A stretch of DNA of 64,000 nt, from positions 229,925 to 293,924 of the forward strand of contig BSBK01001584.1 of the NCBI GenBank assembly GCA_027943335.1, in the 5' to 3' direction. Under the pieces are notes generated by a model. It saw only the letters and a program-made list of their open reading frames with translations. It searched no databases and was not told where the DNA came from. Positions 1 to 11,876 of this stretch are shown here, one piece after another (positions within the stretch are counted from its first letter, which is position 1; each line of letters starts with the position of its first letter). The position numbers were made by a program, and so were the translations under genes. The DNA is from Chamaecyparis obtusa (taxonomy: Eukaryota > Streptophyta > Pinopsida > Cupressales > Cupressaceae).

Positions 1-2156
1 ATAATATATAGACATGAACATAACTAAAAGTAATAAAGTATAATGGAAAGATACATGGCATGTACATAGGCAAATATATTTTACAATGAGCTTCTTAATC
101 AAAAAGGTCATAACCCTGCATGGCTCATTCTATATTGTAATTCATTAGAGATATGCTTATATTGAGCTATCTTATTATTTTAGTTAGATGCCTGTATTAT
201 TTGTAGTGAAAATTGTCTTCTAGTTGACATCAAAAGCTTTGATAAAATATACAATGCTCATCATCCTTTAGCAACATATAACTACATTTCTTTAACATCA
301 TTCATAGGTATGGGATGTTCCCATAGATATTGTGATGAGGTAATTCTTTCTAAACTTGATGCATCCACCAATAGTCAAAAACTTTATCGCAAAAAGATTT
401 ATTAAGCCTCATGAAATGTCACCAGAACATACTGAGCTTCAATTATTAAGATCTCAATGTTCAAATTATAATTATAAAAATGTTACAAATTATAATGACA
501 ATCAGAATTTTATTTACTATTTCATATAAACATCAAGTGTCATTTTTCTTTAGCCATCAAAAGGTGTCAAGATGGATTTATGTGTTATTAATAAATTTCA
601 AATTGCCAAGACTAAAACAGAACTGGAAGGAAAAAAATGCTAAATATTTTGTTTTATAGAGGTAGTTCATTGAGATTCTGCAAAATTTGTTCTGGAGAAT
701 TAATCATTTAACATCAAATGATATAACCATAAGCCTCAAACTGTAAAATAATCATTGGAATTTTTAACCTAAGAGGTCAAAGAAAAAATGAGCCTAATTG
801 AAATGAAAGATGGCTTCATATGAGGTACAAGAATTATCAAGATTTGAATAAGAAATTGTTATTGCCTCTGAGAAGTGTAGAGATTTATATAAAAAATCAA
901 CACTTCTATAAATAATGAATAGTCAACACTCTATTAAAAAAATAGCAATCCACTTGACATAATTTACTACTCCAAATAATTGGGCTTCTGTTATGTAGCT
1001 TAATTTTCCATCAATGTCAGTTTCAAAGGTGTAAGTATTAACAAATATACTATATAATAAATGTAATAAATGTCACTTAAAAATTAGGTGTATATCACAG
1101 GGATTAGCAACTTCAAAAGCTTTGAAAACCTTTACAAAATCCAAAATACAATGCAAGTATAAATCTTGCTCCCAAGAACAATGCAAACACACAAACAACT
1201 CATGAAATAAGAAAACTCAAATTAACAAGCAATGGGATCCACATAAGGATAAATGGATATATGCAATAAGATCTTCAAGCATCCAATAAACAAACATTTA
1301 TGGAATATTTCCTTCTTTAAGATTGAATATGTTAAGAATCATATAATTCAACCTAGTCCAAGTCAAGAACACATGTTATGCCATGCTTGTCATAGTGAGT
1401 TTATCTACATTGGCTAAAGGTACATAACATCGATGATATAATGATGTGCTTGCCTAAAGATAATAGTTATGCACAAATAATAGAAGATAGGAACTAATTT
1501 AACACTTCACCTACTCAAAACACAAACCAATGAAATAATCCAGATTAGGCCAAGAGAGGTTGACACATTCAATAAGAGAATACTTACACAAAATGAAGCT
1601 GAATCATGCCAGATAATGAAAATGAGAAATTGACTATTGGCCCTTCTAGTTTGTTATTTGATAGTTTCCTGACAATGACACATTCAAAATTCACTTATGA
1701 ACAAAGACCTAGAATGAATGAAGTTGATTAAATAATGAAGGTATGTTAGTTTGAGCTTCACTTGGTTTCAATAATACTTTAATATTCTCTACTTAAAAAG
1801 GCCAACCACGTGAAGGTGGAAGCTCATCTAGCCTCACCCCCCCTCTCCCTAACATCAATCTAAATTCCCCATTAACATCTAATTACACACTTCATTCATC
1901 CATTTATGAACTATAACATTCAATCAATACAATCACATAACATTCATTAATATGATATAACTTTCATTAATATGATATAACATTCATTAATATGCAACAC
2001 TAATAAAGAATTCATTAACACATAAAAATATTCATTAACATGACATATAATTCAATATTAATACAAAACATTCATAGATAATTACTTAAAACAATGTTCT
2101 TTCATTATCCAACAAAGTTAATCAAACAAGTTTTATCAAAGAGCATTTTTAAGAAA
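1..2156. other. AT-rich stretch, no recognisable gene
   Basis: I see no ORF with a recognisable domain on either strand and no LTR, RNA gene or long repeat, apart from the short repeats annotated separately at 1936-2052. The right edge is set by the stop codon of the minus-strand CACTA second gene at 2157. Part of this stretch is probably the 3' untranslated and terminal region of that transposon, but I could not place its terminus. Confidence 0.5.
1936..2052. repeat. Short AT-rich repeats, possible CACTA subterminal repeats
   Basis: The motif TTCATTAA, often followed by TATGATATAA or CATGAC, recurs five times, two or three of them in near-tandem copies of about 24 bp. CACTA elements normally carry short subterminal repeats that bind the TNPA-type protein. 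These lie about 100 bp beyond the stop of the second CACTA gene, where such repeats are expected. I did not find matching repeats at the other end, so this reading is only suggestive. Confidence 0.35.
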
Positions 2157-2572
2157 TCATTTATTTTTTGGGTTTTTCTTAGATTTCTTAAGGTAAAGGC
2201 TGAGAGGAGCATCAATATCTTCCTCCTCTTGTGGTTTTTATCTCAAATTATGATGCTTCCTCATGTCTCGAGGAGCACGAGGCCACTGCACTAAAGGGGG
2301 CTCTGCTACAATAACAAGTAAATGAGCTATATTCACATACTTTTTTTTACTATTACATGTATTTCATTAACCAGTAGAACATAACATGCATTTTTCTTTG
2401 CCTGGAAATGCCACATCATCATGTAAAATAACATTTTTATCTTTTGCCACCTCAACATGCTCAACATGCTCTAAAATATTCAAAAAAAGGTTACACGACC
2501 AATTTCAATTAAAGATGTTAAACTCTATTAATAATTATGTAATTTATTTCCAATAGAAAATTAATACCTCCA

Positions 2573-2577
2573 CCACT
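2573..2577. other. Left target-site duplication, CCACT
   Basis: CCACT directly precedes the TG of the left LTR and recurs at 9571-9575 after the CA of the right LTR. The 5-bp length is normal for Copia integrase. The site lies inside the second-to-last-but-one exon of the CACTA gene, ten bases from its splice donor. Confidence 0.9.
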
Positions 2578-3618
2578 TGTTGGCATGTGATGTTTTGGAG
2601 CACTAGAAATATTCTAAGGGTTGTCATTTATGGAAACATGTATGATATTATGATCTCATGTTGTGGAGATTGCCACTGGATTCACAATCATGAAAATGAC
2701 TAAGTCCAGAATTAGGAAAATAGGGTACAGTACCATAGTTTTGGATAGTGATGAAGACATACAAGGTATTATGGCTTGTGAAGGTAACTAGAGGTATTTT
2801 GGGATATGTATATGCCTCAGTTAAGATCGCATGAGTGTTGGATAGTTGGTGTGCAAGATACAATGTTCGGAAGGTGTACAAAAATAGTAAAATAGTATAT
2901 CAATGTACATGAACAGTTACAAAGACTAAGGAATGAATAATGGATATGGTAACATGATAAGACTTGTAAATAAAGTATAATGCCAACTCTTTGGTGATAT
3001 AAGAGGACCGAATCCATATATATCATTTACACAAGTTTCTATTATGTTTTGTATAACATTTGTGGAGCTGACTGGAAGGTTAATTTTATATAAATATAGA
3101 TTTCTCTCGTGAAAGAAAGATATGGATGATTAATGAAAAGTTTAGGAAAAGTATAGCAGAAGTTAGATGCAAGATCAGTAGGAGGCAAAGCTATAACTAG
3201 AACTATCTAAGAAAGATAAGTGCTTGTATTGTTCCCCTTTTGTGAACTATTTTGGGATAGTATTGATTGCAAGAGCAGTGTGCTAACCACCTTTAACTAG
3301 GTGTTTTGTTCACCCCTAATGGGGTTTTTGTAATCCTCTAACAAGGAAATGTACTATGTAAAAATCATCTCCTAACAGAGCTAGATCTATTAACAAGGAC
3401 ATTATACTTTAGTGCATATTTTTGGGTACCATCCCCACCGGGGTTTTCCCTTTAAATGGTTTCCTCGAGAACAAATCATGGTGTCATGAGTAATGTGTTA
3501 TGCTTATATGTTCTTTTCATTTCTGCATTACTTTGGATTATTTATAATTTTTTTAAGTTTAAAATAAAGTTTTGTAATACTGATTCACCCCCCTTCTCAG
3601 TATTAACTAATCCTAACA
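2578..3618 (+). repeat. 5' LTR of element 1
   Basis: Begins TGTTGGCATG and ends CCTAACA; matches 8528-9570. Near the 3' end it has the run ATCCCCACCGGGGTTTTCCC followed by a TTTCCTCGAGAACAAA segment that also appears, diverged, in the other Copia-type LTRs of this window. Confidence 0.9.
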
Positions 3619-3620
3619 AT

Positions 3621-3632
3621 TGGTATCAGAGC
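3621..3632 (+). other. Primer-binding site of element 1 (iMet tRNA)
   Basis: TGGTATCAGAGC starts three bases after the 5' LTR and is the standard complement of the plant initiator methionine tRNA 3' end used by Copia elements. Confidence 0.9.
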
Positions 3633-3677
3633 TATTGGCCCTTTGAGAGAAAGCTTAACAACTTAAGGGAGATCAGA

Positions 3678-4768
3678 ATGGATTTAGAAGACTTTCAAGT
3701 AAACTTTGAAGCTACATTTGAGGATCTAGATAAGATGAAAGCTCAAAATGGTGAACTAAAATTCAAATTAAGAAGAGTAGAAGGTTTCATGAGGAAACTT
3801 AAAGAACAACTTGTGACTGTAAAAGATTAGAGACAAGACCTTATGGAGAAAATCAAAGTTCTAACAATGACATATCAGACAATGTAAAGATGCTAGAGAA
3901 AGAAAAAGAAAAAATCAATCTCTTAATGATCAAGGAGATTTAGAATGAGAAGGATGAAAGAAATAAAGTTGAAGAGTCACTAAAACAAGCCAATCTTTAG
4001 ATAGATAATATGAAGACTGAACTTGAGCATTACAAAGATAAATATCAAGAATTGGATAACTACAATCAGATCATCAAAGGTGAACTCACTCAAGCCAGAC
4101 TACTCATTGAGGAGTTACAGATAAGAAATGACAAGAATAATGAACAAAGAACAAAAGGTAACATAAGTGGACCCAATGAAGCTAGAAGTTCAAAAACTCA
4201 AGAAGAACCAAATGAAGCCAAGAATGAGGAAAAATCTATTCCAAATGAAAGACCTACAAATGAAGATTATAGAGAACAATTCAGACCCTTCAAAGGTAGA
4301 TGCTTTGGATGCAACAAAGTTGGTCACATAAAAAGAGACTGTAGGAGTAATGGTAATTCTTAACCCTTTACTAGCTACTATTTTAATTGCTATGAGTATC
4401 GACACAAAAAGGTAGATTGCAGAAAACCTGATCAATCTCGGTATAAGCAAGACTATATCAGAGAAGAAACTGCAGCCAAGATTACATGTCAAAAATCCAA
4501 TAACTTTGGACACACAGCAAGGTATTGTAAGCTACAGAGCAGTCAAGATAGAAGAGGACCACCCATCTATTACAAATGCAATAATCTAGGTCACATTGCA
4601 AAATTTTGCAGATATAATGGAGATAACAACAAAAGAGGACCGAGAAGATTCAATGAACTTGAAACCCCACCACCTATAGTCATAAGGAATAATATTAGTG
4701 ATAGTGGTAAAAGCTTAAATGATTATGTGAGTGAAAGTAAGAAAGCGGAGAATGAAAAAAATTGGTAA
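3678..4768 (+). pseudogene. gag of element 1: coiled coil plus four zinc knuckles
   Basis: The ATG at 3678 opens an acidic, Leu/Lys/Glu-rich segment predicted to form a coiled coil (LEDFQ...EDLDKMKAQNGELKFKL in pieces). After frameshifts the frame from 4010 runs to the stop at 4766, with one internal TAA at 4361. Four zinc-knuckle repeats follow: CFGCNKVGHIKRDC (4301-4342), then three at about 4379-4423, 4487-4530 and 4568-4612 in which one Cys each has been lost. Gag packages element RNA in virus-like particles, and the knuckles bind nucleic acid. There is no capsid region of the usual Copia (UBN2-type) form, which is odd. The same layout occurs at 45659-46777, where it is in a single frame. 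Confidence 0.75.
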
Positions 4769-5253
4769 GTAAAAGTTCTAAATAAGGCAATGGTTTAGGG
4801 AGAGACAGCTTGTGATGTTGTGTCTTTGCATGATGAATTCTTTGAGGCATCAACCTAGAAGGCCTCATGGCCTCATGGGAAGTAGTGGATGAAGACAACA
4901 CAATGTCTAGCCCCTGTATAAGAGGAATAAGCTCATGTGAGCCTATGTATGATATGTACATATGTCCTTGAATATGTGGATGAGATCACAACACTTGAAG
5001 ATTCATCTTCTATGTTCATGAATTTTGCATTGACTGGATGGCATGCGAAGTTGAGCTACCTGTGTTTAATGCACACACTCAACTTGTGATGAATAAAAGA
5101 CTTTATTTTTCCACCACTTTTTGATCAATGACTAAGGAGAGCAGAAGTGTGAAGGCAAAGCAATAATCTAGCAAAGAGATTTTGTGCTCACTTAAAGAAA
5201 AGCATCAGATTTTTGCACATTTAAGGTATTTAGACCTAATCTCTTTAAAATTC

Positions 5254-8200
5254 ATGGATGCACCAGTAATCTATGATGTGGTAGATAGACCTAGTTATAA
5301 GTTTAAAAGGCATCCTTACAAATCCTGTGAGGATGATCTGGAAGGGGTGTTTTCCCAAACCCCCATAGGTGTGTTGCATGTAGAGGATATTAGGGCATAC
5401 ATACACTGCAAGTATGCGATTATTGGGGAGGTCAAAATATTCTATGAATTGAATGGTATGATAGATGTGAATGGGTCTTTGATAGACAAATTCAAACATT
5501 TGAAAGACTTTTCAATACTTAATTTAACCCATCTCATTGAATTCACAGAAGTTGAATGGTTCAAGATCATTCTGAGTAGAGTTCATGATTAGTTCCTATG
5601 GATAGGAGATCAACCACTAAAGATATGTGCTCAGTTGATTCATGATATCACAAGGCTTGAAAATGAAGGAGCCCTACCTATTAGTGAGAAAAATCTAAGA
5701 AAAGATGTTGAAACCCTCATGCACTCCAAATGGGACAAGAGGGCTATGACTATAAATGATATATACCTTCAAGATATCAGATTGGTAGCAATTCTTATTG
5801 GATACAAGTTGTTCCATAGATTCAGACTTAATTTTGTATCAGCTGGAGTTGTCTTGGTGGCTTACAGAATGGTTAAAGAAAACAAATGGTACAAACTTTG
5901 TGAAGTTCTGGCACAACAGTTTGTGGAAACTATTAAGGTCATTAAGAAGGAAAAATCCAAGGCATTTAGGTTTGGATCACTACTAATTCACATGTACCTT
6001 CATATTATTCACAATTTTCTTGGTATGCATCCTAGAGCATGGAAAGACAATGAACCCACTGATCTAAAAATCTCGGAGTATTATAGAAGGTAGAAAAAGG
6101 ATTGGATCGATGGAGAACTGTTTGGCATGATTAAGATCTTGTAGAGGTAGATGAACTAAAGATATAGAATTCCTAAAAGCCTAGTAGAAAAGTATGAGGA
6201 CTCCATCTGTTTCATGGTTGAAACTAATTGTGTTTGTTTTTAGGCAGTTGACCCTATAACCAAATGGTGTTATCCTATGGGATATGAGGTAAGTGTTGAA
6301 GTACAATCTATGCAACTAGAACATGTATTAGCAATAGAGAAGGATCCCACTCAAGAAATATGGGCTACATATAGAGAAAAATATGAAAAAGTTAGAGAAG
6401 AACAAGAGAAAGTAACAAGAAAGAGGAAAGTTAGCAAGATAGTGGAAGAAAATACTATGAAGGTAGGAATCACAAAGAAGTAGTATTTGGACTTGAAGAA
6501 CAAGATGGAAGCATCTTCCAGTGTTGCCACTGATTCTCCCATCTTATTGGAAATAGAGAAGATAGGTACCATTGATAACTTCATTGATTTATTAGTTCCC
6601 CAAAAGAAAGAAACACATGAAACTAAGACTACGGAGGCTCTTAGAAGATCATCTATGAATGTCAGTCCAAAAGAAAAAGAAACAGAGGTAAAGAGGAAGA
6701 AAAAGGAAGAAAAGGTTATAGAAAAGGAGGAAGAGGAAATAGTTCTAAAGAATCCACAAACCTTGTGGAAACCTGATATGAAATCAGTACAGAAGAGGGT
6801 TATCAAAGATGGAAATCTAATATCTATAAAAATATACTATGAGAGATATAGCCCTAAGGATCAAGTAATAATTGAGGACACTATCATTGAGCATTTGTTA
6901 GTTTTCAAAAAGAATTTGTTGGAAGTTGAATCTAGTGTTCCCAAAGAATTGTACAACAAGCTAGAAATCAGAAAATAGTTAGCACAGTCAGAGGATGAGA
7001 ACATAAGAAAAAAAATAATTGATGATATGTTGCCTATTGTGTCTATTCAGGAAAGAGAGAGAATCATAAAAGCACTAAAACCTCTTTTAAGAACAAAGAC
7101 TAGACTAGTTAAAATCATGGCTAGAAGATATGATGAAATAATTGAAGATACCCAAATGGGATTAGATAAAGTTTTAATGCAAAACATCCCTAAAAGGGAG
7201 TCATCGCCTAAGATTTCTAACCCTATGTCCTTGGGTTTAGGAGAGAGTTCACAAATAGTGGATAAGAGTGCTCAAGTTAACTTGCAACCAAACTTCTTTG
7301 TCACTAGTGTGCCTATTAGCCTTGACACTTTGTTGGATATAAATGATCCATTCATGGACAAGATGGACAATGTGATGGAAGTCAAAGACAAGGAACAGAC
7401 AAAAGAGAGGAAATCAAAAGAAAAAAGAGTAGAAAAAGTACAAGAGAAGGTGTTACAACAAGGACATCAAGAAAAACAACCTAAGGCAGAAAAGACCATT
7501 GAAATCAAACTTGATTCATCTCTATTGTTGGCAAGTGTTGACAAACTAGTAAGTTCTGATGTGGATAGCATGGATGAAGATGAACTGATGAGACTCTCAT
7601 TCATGGCATTTGCTAAAGCTAAGGAGAGATCAGCCCAGAAAGGAGACAAAAGAACCAAGATAATGGGCAGGGTAGTAGAAACAGTAAACAAGCTACGACC
7701 ATCTCCGATTATCCTAAAAGACAAAGATGAAACTGAGAATCTTGGTATAGTACTGGATATCTTTGATAGTCACTTTGAGTCATTGCTAAAAGTAGTAGAG
7801 GAGAAGGCTGAAAGAAACTTCTTGGAGAAGAAGTTAAGAGAATTTCATAAGTCCATCTCATGAGACTTAAACATTCTTAAGGCTACCACTCTTAAGGCCA
7901 AGAGTTGTGTGGCACAAGGCAGGAAACTATATAGCCATTGCATAAATCCCTATAGATACTTGAAAAATGTTGAGGAGGCCATATAAAAAGATAGGCTCAG
8001 TCTTGACAGAATAATGGATAGTTGTGAGTCATCTTCACAAACTATGGAAGAAATTGACAAGGAGATATCTAGGTTACTAGAGAAAATAAGGTTACTGGAA
8101 ATGGAGAAAGGGAGAGTTGCAAAAAAATTTGGTTTGTTAAGACACCTATTAACTCCCAAGCTCTCAATATTGGAGACTCATCTCTCTAAGATGATAAAGG

Positions 8201-8370
8201 TTTAAAGTTCAATGATAGTATCTACTGAGCTTAAGGCAACAGGGACTGCATCATATGCACTGAATGGGTTAATCCATGTTAGTGAGCTACTGATAAGTTC
8301 ATGGGTTGAGGAGATTAAGACCTTGGAAACATCCTTCCATGATGTCTTAAATTTGGTAAGTAGGAACTAG
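5254..8370 (+). pseudogene. ORF2 of element 1: conserved retroelement protein of unknown function
   Basis: I do not recognise a characterised domain. One reading frame of about 1,040 codons runs without any indel and contains eleven stops: seven TAG (5590, 6091, 6142, 6148, 6241, 6481, 6976), three TAA (6157, 7984, 8203) and one TGA (7861). The start at 5254 is chosen because MDAP aligns with MEAP at 47234. Regions in order: a conserved N-terminal part (HPYKS, then LHVEDI.AYIHCK), FLW...LI.DITR..NEG, a DKRAM..NDI segment, a hydrophobic LLIHMYLHIIHNFLGM segment, a long Lys/Glu-rich middle, a DELMRLSF segment, and coiled-coil C-terminal parts. The middle resembles the loosely defined 'putative plant transposon proteins' found next to other plant retroelements, from memory only. 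The relative at 47234-49202 shares all these segments, so the protein was under selection in the family. Confidence 0.7.
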
Positions 8371-8510
8371 ACCACCTATGCTTTAGTTTTGAAATTTTGA
8401 GGATAATCTTTTCCATTGATGTCAAAGGGAGAGGAAGAAAAAGAGAAAAGAGAAAGAAAAGAAGAGAAGGGCTTTGTGACACTTAGTCATTTTTCTAAGT
8501 GTTTCCATCA

Positions 8511-8527
8511 ATGCCAAAGGGAGAGAT
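8511..8527 (+). other. Polypurine tract of element 1
   Basis: ATGCCAAAGGGAGAGAT immediately precedes the 3' LTR and would prime plus-strand DNA synthesis. Nearly the same extended sequence precedes the LTRs at 23578 and 49388. Confidence 0.85.
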
Positions 8528-9570
8528 TTTTGGCATGTGATGTTTTGGAGCACTGGAAATCTTCTAAGGGTTGTCATTTATGGAAACACTTAAGATAGTA
8601 TGATCGCATGTTGTGGAGATTGCCACTGGATTCACAGTCATGAAAATGACTAAGTCCAGAATCAAGAAAATAGGGTACAGTACCATAGTTTTGGATAGAG
8701 ATGAAGACATACAAGGTATTATGGCTTGCAAAGGTAACTAGAGGTATTTCTAGATATGTACATGCCTCAATTAAGATCACATGAGTTTTGGATAGTTGGT
8801 GTGCAAGATATAGTGTTCGGAAGGTGTGCAAAAATAGTAAAATAGTATATTAGGGTACATGAACAGTTGCGAGGACTAAGGAAAGCATAATGGATATGGT
8901 AACATGCTAAGACTTGTAAATAAAGTATAATGTCAACTCTTTCATGATATAAGAGCACTAACTCCATATATATCATTTACACAAGTTTCTATTATTTTTT
9001 GTATAACATTTGTGGAGTTGACTGGAAGGTTAATTTTGTATAAATATAGATTTCTCTCATGAAAGAAAGATATGGATGATTAATGACAAGTTTGCAAAAA
9101 GTTTAGCAGAAGTTAGATGTGAGATCAGTAGGAGGCAGAGCTATAACTAGAACTATCTAAGCAAGATAAGTGCTTGTATTGTTCCCCTTTTGTGAACTAT
9201 TTTGGGACAGTATTGATTGCAAGAGCAGTGTGCTCACCACCTTTAACCAGGTTTTTTGTTTTCCCCTAACGGGGTTTTTGTAATCGTCTAACAAGGAAAT
9301 GTACTATGTAACAATTAGCTCCTAATAGGGCTAGATTTCTTAACAGGGACATTATACTTTAGTGCATATTTTTGGGTACCATCCCCACTAGGGTTTTCCC
9401 TTTAATCAGGGTTTCCTCGAGAACAAATCATGGTGTCATGAGTTATGTGTTATGCTTATATGTTCTTTTCATTTTTGCATTACTTTGGATTATTTATAAT
9501 TGTTTAAAGTTTAAAATAAAGTTATGTAGTACTAATTCCCCCCCCCTCTTAGTATTACCTAATCCTAACA
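8528..9570 (+). repeat. 3' LTR of element 1
   Basis: Collinear with 2578-3618; the first dinucleotide has mutated from TG to TT. It ends CTAACA and is followed by the target duplication CCACT. Confidence 0.9.
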
Positions 9571-9976
9571 CCACTATGATGCACTTCATGGCCTTCATCA
9601 CGCCCAGGTTTTGTGATAGGATTTGAAGGCTGTAGTGAAATGTCATGCACATTGTTATCATGAAATAGTCAATTTATGTTCAAAATTAACTATTCAATTT
9701 GATTTACTTTTAATTTGACCAATTTACTTGTGTCTCATTTGGTGCAGCATATTCTTTGTTATGGATTTGGGATTCTTGGTGTAGGCGTGCGACCACGACT
9801 TTATAGCCTTCCTTCAAGGCTATTCTTTTGTCTTCATCCATGGGCTCTACATTGAATTTCATGCCCTATGTTTTTTTTTTAATATCATCACTTTTACATG
9901 TATGATTTGATTAAATAGGATTGTTTGCAACCTTATATATAAAATTTTGATATGAAATTCCAATGCTTCTACTTAC

Positions 9977-10438
9977 AAGTTGAGAGTGAAGTTTCATATA
10001 GCCACCAGAGCCAAGTTTGTGTTGGCCAACCTTTTTTAATCTTTCTTGTGTGGCTTTTGATGTGTCTTGTAGTCTATGAAAAGTTTGAAATGTATGTTAG
10101 ATTATATATTTACAAAGATTACTAATTAGTGCATGATTACATTCTACTTAATACTATCATGACATACCTTCTTTTGTCATCTTTTGGTTGAATTCCACTA
10201 CCCTTTAGCCTTTTCTTTTTTGCATCTTCCATTATTTCATTCCACTCCATCAGTGGAATCATAGGAGGACACTCGTACTTTGAGTTATCCTTTAAAGCCC
10301 TTCTATATTGGTACCTCACAGTCTTTCTATGTTTGGATGCTTTTTTAAGAATCATGACTGTCAAAAGTTTTATTTCCAAACAGGTCCTCTAAAGATTTAA
10401 TGAGCTGATTTTTTAATACAACATCCTGTTCATTCCGC
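9977..10438 (-). pseudogene. Transposase_24-like exons of the CACTA second gene
   Basis: Two exons (10168-10438 and 9977-10073) joined in phase 2 encode a basic region: a KASKHRKTVRYQYRRALK segment, a CPPMIPLMEW segment typical of plant proteins in which a Pro pair precedes a conserved Trp, then KDDKRR and HKLGSGGY. The spacing 'NR/KR ... H..GS.GY' is what I know from Transposase_24 (plant Ptta/En/Spm family). The assignment rests on pattern memory, not alignment. A 1-bp insertion in exon 10168-10438 breaks the frame near its middle. Confidence 0.5.
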
Positions 10439-11876
10439 CTTTTTTGAAAAAACAAAATTGTTAGATATCATAACTTTAATACAATACAATAAATGGAAGA
10501 TAAGAAAAATATCATACCAATATTATGAAGCTATGTACCTTTTACGTATGGTGGGCACAAATAGCTTCAATTTCATTTCAAAAAGAAGATCATATAAAAC
10601 ATCATTTCCTACAAAATTATCATGGGATTATCAGTCCAAAATGATTTATGTATAAGTAAACTACAATTACATTGTAAATAATAACAATTTTAAAGCACCT
10701 GGAATATTTGGTGCTTTTAACAGAAACATATTGTTCTTGTTCAACAACAATGTCCCCGCAAATGAACCAGTACTAGTAACACGGGCTGATCCAGGAAATG
10801 GTTGATCTTCACTAGTACTGGTTTGATCTATTCTTGTACTAGGTGTAGGCGTATCTATTAGTGCACAAAATAGGTCCATGCAGTGTATAAAATTCACACA
10901 AGAAAAATAATCAATGCATGATTAGCACATAACAAAATATAGAAAAATAAGGTTTTACCAGTTGTAGCTAGTACAGAGGAAGATGTCTGCAAGCACCTTG
11001 TTGCAAACAATGTAGTCATCGATAGCAGAATGTTGATTAAAGGAGGTGTTTGTACTTCATCATGAGTTGAAGAATACATTGTTAGCAAAGACATTTGCAA
11101 TGGATAAAGATTAAATGGGGTACTAGAAGCATCCCAAACATAAGTTGAGTCAATAATGCATACAAAGGTTAAATGAATGGTTAAAGGTTTAAGGATTATT
11201 TACATGAAGGTTGTGCAGCACTACAACCCTCACCATATTGACCATGATTCACAGGTGTCAAAAAATCCTATAAGAAGAACACATCATATTTTAGATCATG
11301 ATCCATAAGATAGTATAAAATATAAACATCTATTGAACTTTAATTATTGTTTAAGATTAATTACTGCTTACATTAATACAATTGAATCTATGTATCAATT
11401 CTTCTTTGACTTCCTTTGTCTCCTCAATTTTGTTTGGTTCCATTACAAGGTTAAGAGCTAGATGCGATGTCATCTATAAATGCCACCTCAATTTCAGATC
11501 ACAATTGATCTACTGTCATTTTTGCTTTTCCCTATCAATAAGCATCAAGTTGTGACATCAATATCAGTAAAATTCTATCAAAATAACTCCAAAGCCATAA
11601 AGAAAAGAACATAATAATATGACATTTGTTTCTATATAATTTGTAGAATTACACTAATTAAGGTTTACCTTTGATGAAGAAGTTGTACTATGAGGAACAT
11701 CCTTGCCTGTATCTTGAGGTGGATCCATGTCACCCTATGACAAATATTAGTAATTCTTAGCAATCAGTAGCAAAATGAAAGTAATAAACTTACCAAACAA
11801 AATTATTAATAAAATAGTACATTGTACATTGAAGTCAATATTAATTGGAGGTAATTGGTTTAAATGTTATACTTAC

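Larger units (their letters stand above)
2578..9570 (+). mobile_element. Non-autonomous Copia-like LTR retrotransposon with gag and unknown ORF2 (element 1)
   Basis: A complete element: two LTRs of about 1.04 kb, 5-bp target duplications, an iMet-type primer-binding site, a polypurine tract, a gag with four zinc knuckles, and a 3.1-kb ORF of unknown function. There is no protease, integrase, reverse transcriptase or RNase H, so it must depend on another element. LTR ends TGTTGG...CTAACA and the primer site point to Copia. The LTRs differ at roughly 8% of sites in the first 290 bp by eye, so the insertion is old. A diverged relative lies at 44571-50438. Confidence 0.88.

Noticed and set aside
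3621..3632. tRNA gene suggested by the iMet-complementary words
   Set aside because: They are 12-base primer-binding sites next to LTRs; no cloverleaf sequence surrounds them.
6351..6806. 151-residue minus-strand ORF with Ser/Phe-rich sequence
   Set aside because: Antisense shadow of the Lys/Glu-rich middle of element 1 ORF2.
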